Made by a program: the position numbers and the translations under genes. Under the pieces are notes generated by a model. That model did not search any database. It saw nothing but the letters and a program-made list of their open reading frames with translations, and was not told the origin of the DNA. This document shows, one piece after another, positions 57,340 to 64,000 of a stretch of DNA of 64,000 nt (its first letter is position 1; each line of letters begins with the position of its first letter). This DNA comes from Mytilus trossulus (Eukaryota; Mollusca; Bivalvia; Mytilida; Mytilidae): assembly GCF_036588685.1 (NCBI RefSeq), contig NC_086374.1, positions 63,424,457 through 63,488,456 on the forward strand. Reading direction: 5' to 3'.

Positions 57340-57459
57340 CATGGCCTTTTCCATATCGGCCCGACTATCATCCCTCGACCCATATCAGTACCTCGACTAC
57401 GTCTCGGGCTAATATGGGGTCTCGGGATGATACCCGGGCCGATACTGGAAAGGCCATGA
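57340..57459. mobile_element. Foldback element
   Basis: The left arm CATGGCCTTTTCCATATCGG, then CCCGACTATCATCCCTCGA, faces the right arm TCTCGGGATGATACCCGGGC, then CGATACTGGAAAGGCCATG. The 120-bp unit folds into an imperfect hairpin and is GC-richer than its surroundings. It explains the C-terminal part of an 81-codon open frame that I do not call. Confidence 0.7.
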
Positions 57460-58009
57460 ATTAATCTCTATATATCTACTGCGGATCGATTCTCTTCATA
57501 TTACATGTTATCATTATGCAAGATGTGGTTGCCATGAATTAATATGGTAACAATGGTAAACAATCACGACAAAACGAATCACAGCCAGCATGAAAGAAAC
57601 GTTTTTCGACGAAAGATGCATATATTTTAGTTACATAATGAAAGTATTTCGTCGATACGAACTTTTTTGTTTCATTAATTTTAAGTTAAACACTTATCAT
57701 TTTATGAATTTTAAAACATATGGTATTTGAATTGGTTTGTTGTTGACAACGAAACGCTGACACCAGCGCCTGCATACATGTACGCATATGTCTCCTAATT
57801 AACACGATATTTCCGGGCTTTTATTTGCTATCATGATTTCTGTGATAGAAAGTTGCTGCTCACAGGGAAGCAATTAAACCAAAGTCGCAAATGGTGAAGT
57901 TGAAATCAACGCTTCGTAAATTTTACGGACGCCATCACGAGTTGGTTGACTATAATGGAATAACCGTTTCATATATGATATCGTTTATGTTCCTTACGTC
58001 GTAAGTACA

Positions 58010-58290
58010 TTCCCCTTCCTTTTTCATAAATGTGACCAACCGAATTAGACTATTTACCGCGTTTGTAATAACATGAGCGACACGACAGGTGCCACATGTG
58101 GAGCAGGATGTGCCTACCCTTACGGAGAATATGAGATCACCCCTAGTTTTTGTTGGGGTTCGTGTTGCTTTGTCTTTAGTTGTCAATGGTCTGTCATGTG
58201 TACTTTTATTTGTCTGTTTGTCTTTTTCATTTTCAGCCATGGCGTTGTCAAATTATTTCTTCGATCTATGAGTTTGACTGTCCCTCTGGT
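58010..58290 (+). repeat. Mussel repeat family C, second copy with the conserved frame
   Basis: The frame MSDTTGATCGAGCAYPYG continues EYEITPSF and, after a hydrophobic stretch, ends SMSLTVPLVFF. It follows the reading of the 38440 copy residue by residue with scattered substitutions and no frameshift over about 75 codons. Confidence 0.7.
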
Positions 58291-58369
58291 GTTTTTTCGC
58301 CCCTCTTTTATACCTTTAAATGTGGTTGAGCTGCTGTTGTATTGACGTTTTTACATGATATATTTTTAT

Positions 58370-58640
58370 TCGGATGTGTCAACAAATTTAATAACTTGAA
58401 ATATAAAAGGCAAATGTTTCAAGATTTGCCGTAATCTTCAATCAACAAGCAGCTTTGAGAACTTTATTTATTTTGCGCTTGAACGACTCTTAGTTACACA
58501 CAAATGACAGAAATATTTTGTTTATTCAAAACATAAAATGAATAGTTTTATCGCTTTTCAGTGTAAATAAAATAAATCTTAATCCGAAATGTTATTGAAA
58601 AATATCAAACGGATGACGTCGGATTAAGGAATACAATTGT
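58370..58640. repeat. Local duplication, copy 1
   Basis: It shares with 59818-60075 the blocks TTTATTTATTTTGC, CTTAGTTA, ACACAAATGACAGAAATATT and ATAGTT...ATCGC, in the same order and spacing. The copies are 1.45 kb apart in the same orientation. No coding frame was recognised. Confidence 0.7.
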
Positions 58641-58888
58641 CATGATATTTGAAAACCGTTCAATGCAATGTATGCAATTACTTTGTAGATATCAATGAAT
58701 ATACATCGTTTGTGTCTTTTTCATAACTCTTTTGATTGTAATTAGGAGATAAAACCCTAACTAGTTTTGTCATCTGTTAGACCAGAGCTCTGAAATGGAC
58801 TAGAATGCCGAATCACTTCACAAACTCCCGCCCATTCTTGGAGCACGTGTTCACAGTCACAAAAAGTAAAAATAACTTTATTTCATTT

Positions 58889-58975
58889 TCCGTCTATAAA
58901 AAATTTATCAGTGATGCTCAAATTAAAAAATAATAAAAAGGCCAAATAAAGTACGAAGATGAAGAGTATTAAAGA
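58889..58975 (-). mobile_element. Truncated hammerhead-ribozyme repeat
   Basis: On the minus strand it keeps CCTTTTTATTATTTTTTAAT, TTGAGCATCACTGATAAATT and TATAGACGGAAAATG. The core has changed (CTGATAA, GACGGAAA) and the sequence beyond the ribozyme's second strand does not match the family. Confidence 0.6.
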
Positions 58976-59347
58976 CCAAAAAGATGTTTTGCCAAATATA
59001 GTCATGTTAATCTATTTCTGAAGTAAAAACACCTTATTTGTTTTCAAAAATTCAAATTTGTTAGGTGTTTTATATATTATTTTTGTATTTATTGTATTTT
59101 ATAATGTTGTGTACCCTTAGTTGATTTTCATTTTGCCTCTTGGATAGCAACATGTCTGAACAGTAAATAATTATCCCGTAAAATCTCATTTATCTTAGGG
59201 TTTGATTAACAAAAATGTTAAGATCTTGAATATGACTTCTAAAACAGAATCTCATTAATTTCTGGTTCTCTAAATACTTTTTGGAATTTTTGGTCCTCAA
59301 TGCTCTTCAACTTTGTATATGTTTTGGCTTTTTCACTATTTTGATCT

Positions 59348-59394
59348 GAGCGTCACTGATGAGTCTTATGTAGACGAAACGCGAGTCTGGCGTA
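59348..59394 (+). ncRNA. Hammerhead ribozyme, intact core (subfamily B)
   Basis: It reads GAGCGTCA, CTGATGA, stem II GTC...GAC around TTATGTA, GAAA, CGCGAGTC, then TGGCGT. Stem I pairs GCGTCA with TGGCGT over six positions, including G-U. Stem III (ACGCGAGT) is weakened by one substitution. The full repeat spans about 59290-59425 and starts TTGGTCCTCAATGCTCTTCA. Confidence 0.75.
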
Positions 59395-59817
59395 TGAAAT
59401 TATAATCCTGGTACTTTTGATAACTATCTCTAAAAATTAAATTAAAACTGAGTAGTACATTATCGGGAAACGAACGTCAAATTGATTCCCACCATATGAA
59501 ATCAGAGCAGGACTTTATTATAAGATAATCGAATGCTGTCCAATGAACGACCAATGAAGAGCAATGATCAAATCAACTGCATATTCTTGGAAAAAAATGA
59601 TAAAACATTCTAGAAAGGATAATTCGGCTAAAATAAAAAATAAAATACATGGCTGTTCAACACTATGAACAACATAGAAGCATACTTGTTACATAATATT
59701 TTAGGAGAATATAACAAAAACATTAGTTTGCTGTTGAAGACTGTACTCTGACATTTATAACTTTTTTTGTGATCGGCTGCTGTTTCGTTGAAGTTCACGG
59801 TTGATTTTTCTTTTACT

Positions 59818-60075
59818 CTGATGTATCAAAATGTTAAATTTCAGGTGTCAAATTTTAGGAACAATGTAAATATAGAATGTATCAAGCAGTTTTCGCAATC
59901 AACAGGCAGCTTAAAGATCTTTATTTATTTTGCTCTCGAAAGACACTTAGTTAAACACAAATGACAGAAATATTTTGTGTATACACTAAGAATAAATAGT
60001 TGTATCGCGTTAAACAGTAAATTAAAAAAATGAATCCAGATAATATTGACGTCCGATCATGGAATCACCAAATTA
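59818..60075. repeat. Local duplication, copy 2
   Basis: It is the counterpart of 58370-58640. The last matching block is GTCCGATCATGGAATCACC against GTCGGATTAAGGAATACA in copy 1. A subfamily B ribozyme repeat stands between the two copies. Confidence 0.7.
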
Positions 60076-60288
60076 ATTTAGTTTGAGACTTATGTGGTGC
60101 GGCTACAAATAGACTAGTAGATATACACGTTTTGGTATTTTGATAAACTCAACTTTGAGGTTTGTACTTTTGGTATTGTATTGTCTTGATCAACTTGCAA
60201 TACATTGAAATCAAACTACACTTGCACGCACTGGACGGTTTAACAAAAGATAATATTTAACCAATAGTCTGATAAACTTACTATTTAG

Positions 60289-60432
60289 ACAATATACGTA
60301 TAGTGTCTTGAAATATGAAATTTATTTGTATGAGGCTTAGAAACGGGAAAATGCGAGGTTCTACCGAGCATTTTCCCGTTTCGTGCCGAATACAAATAAA
60401 TTTCATATTTCAAGACACTATACGTATATTGT
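60289..60432. mobile_element. Foldback element with perfect 43-bp arms
   Basis: ACAATATACGTATAGTGTCT and the rest of a 43-bp arm (60289-60331) face their exact reverse complement at 60390-60432. Inside, AAACGGGAAAATGC faces GCATTTTCCCGTTT around a short loop. Perfect arms suggest recent insertion or active maintenance. Confidence 0.9.
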
Positions 60433-61144
60433 TTTTATACTGAAATTGAAAAAAAATATTTAAAAATGAAAAAACTATGTAACAAAAATTGTTAAAAAGA
60501 GTGTTTGGAATTTTCCTCTTGGGGTACCATTTTGGGGTATTTCCCCAAGAGCGTAGTCCAGGCGGTAAAACATTGACATATTAAGGAATTAGAAAGGGAA
60601 AATGAACTTAATTGATATCATTTGATAACCATGGTATATAAATAACCAATTTGAAGACATAAAAGTTTAAATTCATAAAAGTTTGACCATTGTTACTTTT
60701 CGTTGTCATGGTCATGACGTGACGTTGTTGATGAAATACAAAAAGGAGGCGGGGCTTATAGGTTAGTTGGAGTCATTGACGTATAAAGCTTACGTTTATA
60801 CGTATAGCTTTATCTGTATAGTAAAATAGCTGATTGCAGTATAAATGTCTATTATACAATTAAAACCATAAACAAAAAGTTATCATCATTAATTTTCTGT
60901 TCATTTTATAGAAAAGAAACTTTATCCATTTTATAATTCTATTACATCACTTACTCAAAGCTCTGGTGACTATTTTAATTTCATCTTCCCATCAAACATG
61001 ATAGAAAATAATCAAACCATGACTGATTATACCGATTATAATCTTGTCTGACTTGCAATTGACAATGTGGTTATCTTGAGAGCGAACCGTTACAGTAAAA
61101 GGACAACTTAAAAGCTTTCATTTCAAAGTTTCCATTTGTATGTT

Positions 61145-61385
61145 GCCAAAGAGGGACAGTCAAACTCATAGATTGAAAATGAATTAACAACGCCATGGCT
61201 AAAAAGACAAACAGACAAAATAATTAAACAGAAGACACAACATAGAAAAGTAAAGACTGAGCAACACGAACCCTACCAAACACTTGGGATGATCTCAGGT
61301 GCTCCGGAAGGGTAAACAGATCTTGATCCATATGTGGCATCCTTCGTGTTGCTTATGTTAATACAAACCCGGCAATATTTCAGCA
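61145..61385 (-). repeat. Mussel repeat family C, third copy
   Basis: It carries GGGACAGTCAAACTCATAGA, CGCCATGGCTAAAAAGACAA, GGTGCTCCGGAAGGGTAAAC and ATGTGGCATCCTTCGTGTTG on the plus strand. The open frame of the other copies is broken here. Confidence 0.7.
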
Positions 61386-61456
61386 ATCGTTCGGATTTAT
61401 TCATTCATTCGGAGCCTTCTTTAATTGTTATCAAAGATATCAGAATTATAATTCAA

Positions 61457-61503
61457 TACGCCAGACGCGCGTTTCGTCTACATAAGACTCATCAGTCATG
61501 CTC
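61457..61503 (-). ncRNA. Hammerhead ribozyme, intact core (subfamily B)
   Basis: On the minus strand it reads GAGCATGA, CTGATGA, stem II GTC...GAC around TTATGTA, GAAA, CGCGCGTC, then TGGCGTA. The catalytic core and palindromic stem III are complete. Stem I is disturbed on its 5' side (GCATGA instead of GCGTCA), so cleavage may be weak. Confidence 0.7.
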
Positions 61504-62363
61504 AGATCAAGATATAAAGTAAAATAAAAAATATCTTGCCAAATGGTCTCCTGAGTTTTTCTATTTATTAAGGTTATCTTTTTGTTCTTTTGTTAACCAT
61601 CTAGATATGTTTTATAACCATATGGCATTACGATGTAATTACTTGCGCACAGACATGACATTCAAAGGATTAAAACAACTAATTCTAAGATGCGGTAATG
61701 CTATTGTAAGCATTCTCTTGGTAATTAGAGAAGGGAATGCACATACAAAGAATGATCAGATCAAAATTTGACTTTAACTAACTTACAAGCACCATTGAAC
61801 GTCTCCTGTTGTGTATGCAATAAAACACAAAAGCTTTGATAACCGAACAGCTATTTTCTCATCAGTCAAGACGTAATTTTCTGAATAGGTTATGATGCAT
61901 TCAAAATAAACCTATAATGGACATAAACCGTTATTGTGACACTGCAGATGTATAAATTTTCAAAACATAATGTGCATGCACCATTACAGAATGTAAATTG
62001 CAGCTCTTCACAATATTCGTACTTTAGTCAATTATGAACCACTGGTATGCAGACAATATTAAATCTGACTTAACACATATTGAAACCCTTTTTTTCCAAA
62101 TATCTGAGCATGGAAATATTCACAAATTATATGGAAAACAAAAAAAGGTTTCTTTTTAATTACACAATATATAGTAAAGCATAACATAGATTTATTGACG
62201 TAATAACCATGACGAACGGTAGCTGCATTATTTCGTGGTCGAGATTATTGGAAAGAATTATCACAGTAGAAAATAATTGATAAGGCTGTTATATAGGAAT
62301 GATTCCGTAGTAATGTTAGATTAAATTTCTTGGTAATAAATTAAAGGCGAATATTGAGAGACT

Positions 62364-62439
62364 ATGATATTGAGTTCGGATATAACATGTGTCTGTTTTT
62401 ACTTGCTTTGCGTTAATTTGAATTTTTCGGCAATGAGTG
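62364..62439 (+). CDS. Possible first exon of a secreted protein
   Basis: MILSSDITCVCFYLLCVNLN continues FSAMS and reaches a perfect donor, G|GTAAGT, in phase 1, as in the lectin gene. The peptide is hydrophobic enough for a signal sequence. No convincing second exon was seen before the window ends, so the rest could lie beyond 64000. Confidence 0.3.
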
Positions 62440-62689
62440 GTAAGTTATTTCTGTTTTACTTAATTTTACATTTTAAGTATATTGTCCTATTTAAACATTA
62501 TTTTATTAAAGACTTCGGACACAGTAGTTTGTTTACAGTTTTTATTATAATTTTGTTATTATTATAATTCTTTTTTGTATTATTTATTTATTTCATCATC
62601 ATAATTCGTACTATCAATTATAATAATGATAATAATAAGAAATGTCTTTAATGCAAATGAAGCCAAGATTTTATAGATTGTTATTTATG

Positions 62690-63030
62690 GTGAAAAGAGT
62701 AAAATAACAAAAATAACGAACTCCAAGGAAAATTCAAAACGAAAAGTCCCCCAACAAATGGAAAATTCAAAATTTCAAAAGTATCTAACGAGTAGGAAAT
62801 AACTGTCTTATTCATAGCTTGGAACAGGGTACAGATTTTTCAAATATAAAATACAAGTTAACCAAGAAAATATTAGGTTGCATTAATATATAAATATCAT
62901 GCACATTTCCAACCTTTATAGAAGTTGTCAGTTTTCATTGACTTATGAATCTTGAAGGTCAGTTGGTATAAAAAGTAAAATCACAAAAATACTGAACTTA
63001 GAGGAAAATCAATTCGGAAAGTCCGTTATC
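62690..63030 (-). repeat. Two fragments of repeat family E
   Basis: AAGTAAAATMACAAAAATAM occurs near 62697 and 62970, each followed by GAACTYMRAGGAAAATYMA and AAAGTCC. The first also has AACTGTCTTATTCATAGCTT. Confidence 0.5.
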
Positions 63031-63934
63031 TTTCACCTTTTTTTTTATTGCTCGTCAGTGTTGTTGAAATCTAAATGTGTGAATTTGGTTCACTTAATTT
63101 AGGACAGATTTAAACCCTAATAGTAGAAATGTCTATAAAAAGTTAACGACTATAACAAAGTATAATGATAATTAGAATTAATATTTAACTGACACAAAAT
63201 AGATTTGAGGTTTCATATTAAGGCCTTCAAAATTTAACAAAATTCTGACCGTAAAATTAGCTATAAAAAATTCCGGACAAGGCGGCGGGTAGAATATGAT
63301 TGTGATCGCTTAAACCTCCCACAATCTAGGACAATTGTGTAACATCCCAACATAATCAAAAAATGTAAGTATCAGTTAGAAATGACTCGAATCACCCGTC
63401 TGGCATATAGCAAAAAAAAACACCCTTAAAACATAAAGAGGAAAGATACGAAGTATCTACCCAACAATAGTCTCAATGAATAAAAGCTTGTTTAACACCA
63501 ATAACTACTTATACATATATAATGTTTCCAGGCTTGAGTTTCAATCGGTACATATCAAACTGTAGCGCGTTATAATACTTTGTGAGGGAGTTCAATGGTG
63601 GCTATACCACGTACTTAAAGTCAAAAACACTATAACAACCAGAATAAATTTGTATCCATGTATTATTTGTAAAACATTTAAAACGGCGTATTTTCTGTAT
63701 GAAGTCAATAATTGTGTTGACTTTTGAAGCCGAAACTATCTACTGCATTAGATACGCAAATGAAAGATCCAAAAACTATACCAATACCAATTTTTTTTAA
63801 ATTATAGCAAATATTTTGATCGACACTAAAGGAATGAAAGGAAAGAATTGCCACTACAGATAGATAATTGTTTTTTTAATATCTTATACCAGAGAACAAA
63901 AAAGAAAAAGTTTACTTACAATGATTATCAAAGG

Positions 63935-64000
63935 TACCAGGTTATAATTTAGTATGCCAGACACACGTTTCGTCTTCATAAGACGCTCAGATCGAAATAG
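63935..64000 (-). mobile_element. Hammerhead-ribozyme repeat with the core deleted (subfamily B)
   Basis: On the minus strand GAGCGTCTTATGAAGACGAA is followed by ACGTGTGTCTGGC and the subfamily B tail. Compared with intact copies, 11 bases covering most of CTGATGA are missing, between short GAC repeats. It runs off the window end, so its 5' part is not seen. Confidence 0.75.

Noticed and set aside
57219-57464. 81-codon plus-strand open frame
   Set aside because: Its second half is the foldback element at 57340-57459 and its first half is AT-rich with no family resemblance.
29120-64000. CRISPR-like array formed by the ACGAAACGCGCG repeats
   Set aside because: Copies are dispersed over tens of kilobases in both orientations in a eukaryotic genome, and the repeat folds as a ribozyme. 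There are no spacers or cas genes.

Overview
The window looks like nuclear DNA of a marine mussel (Mytilidae, most likely Mytilus). It is AT-rich. Its genes are split by short exons and long introns, and the non-coding space is packed with repeats I recognise from mussel genomes, such as the tail ending GGCAATCATACCACATCT and units carrying ACGAAACGCGCGTC. No bacterial, viral or organellar gene was seen. Identifications come from reading the sequence and from memory of protein families; no database search was run.

Layout. 1-4133: repeats, no convincing gene. 4134-26983 (minus): a complete gene for Integrator subunit 5 (INTS5). I rebuilt 21 coding exons; all splice phases agree and the sum is 2709 nt (902 codons plus stop). 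Its introns hold MITEs, foldback elements, a tandem duplication and two copies of a hairpin-ended bivalve repeat. 26984-30023: repeats and one possible orphan terminal exon. 30024-30734 (plus): an intronless 236-aa protein of unknown function with a C-terminal CaaX box. 30735-35577: mostly featureless AT-rich DNA with a foldback MITE, one ribozyme copy and a tiny Ty3/gypsy-like relic. 35611-39555 (plus): a secreted single-domain C-type lectin in five exons. 39556-46578: repeats, a tandem pair of hammerhead-ribozyme units, an orphan signal-peptide exon and a CACGTG-palindrome MITE. 46579-49538: a Ginger-like DNA transposon with iterated-palindrome terminal repeats, an integrase-PHD-CXC protein and one premature stop. 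49539-64000: a SINE-like element, further ribozyme units, foldback elements, diverged duplications and two possible gene fragments.

The most interesting system is a dispersed repeat with eleven copies here. At least six keep a type I hammerhead ribozyme core: CTGATGA, a 3-bp stem II, GAAA, a short palindromic stem III and a matching stem I. Two subfamilies differ in the sequence 3' of the ribozyme, and one locus carries two units in tandem, 159 bp apart. This is the arrangement of retrozyme-like, circular-RNA-producing elements known from bivalves.

The three host genes have unrelated jobs: a nuclear transcription complex, a probably membrane-anchored protein, and secreted sugar recognition. 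Nothing suggests that they act together.
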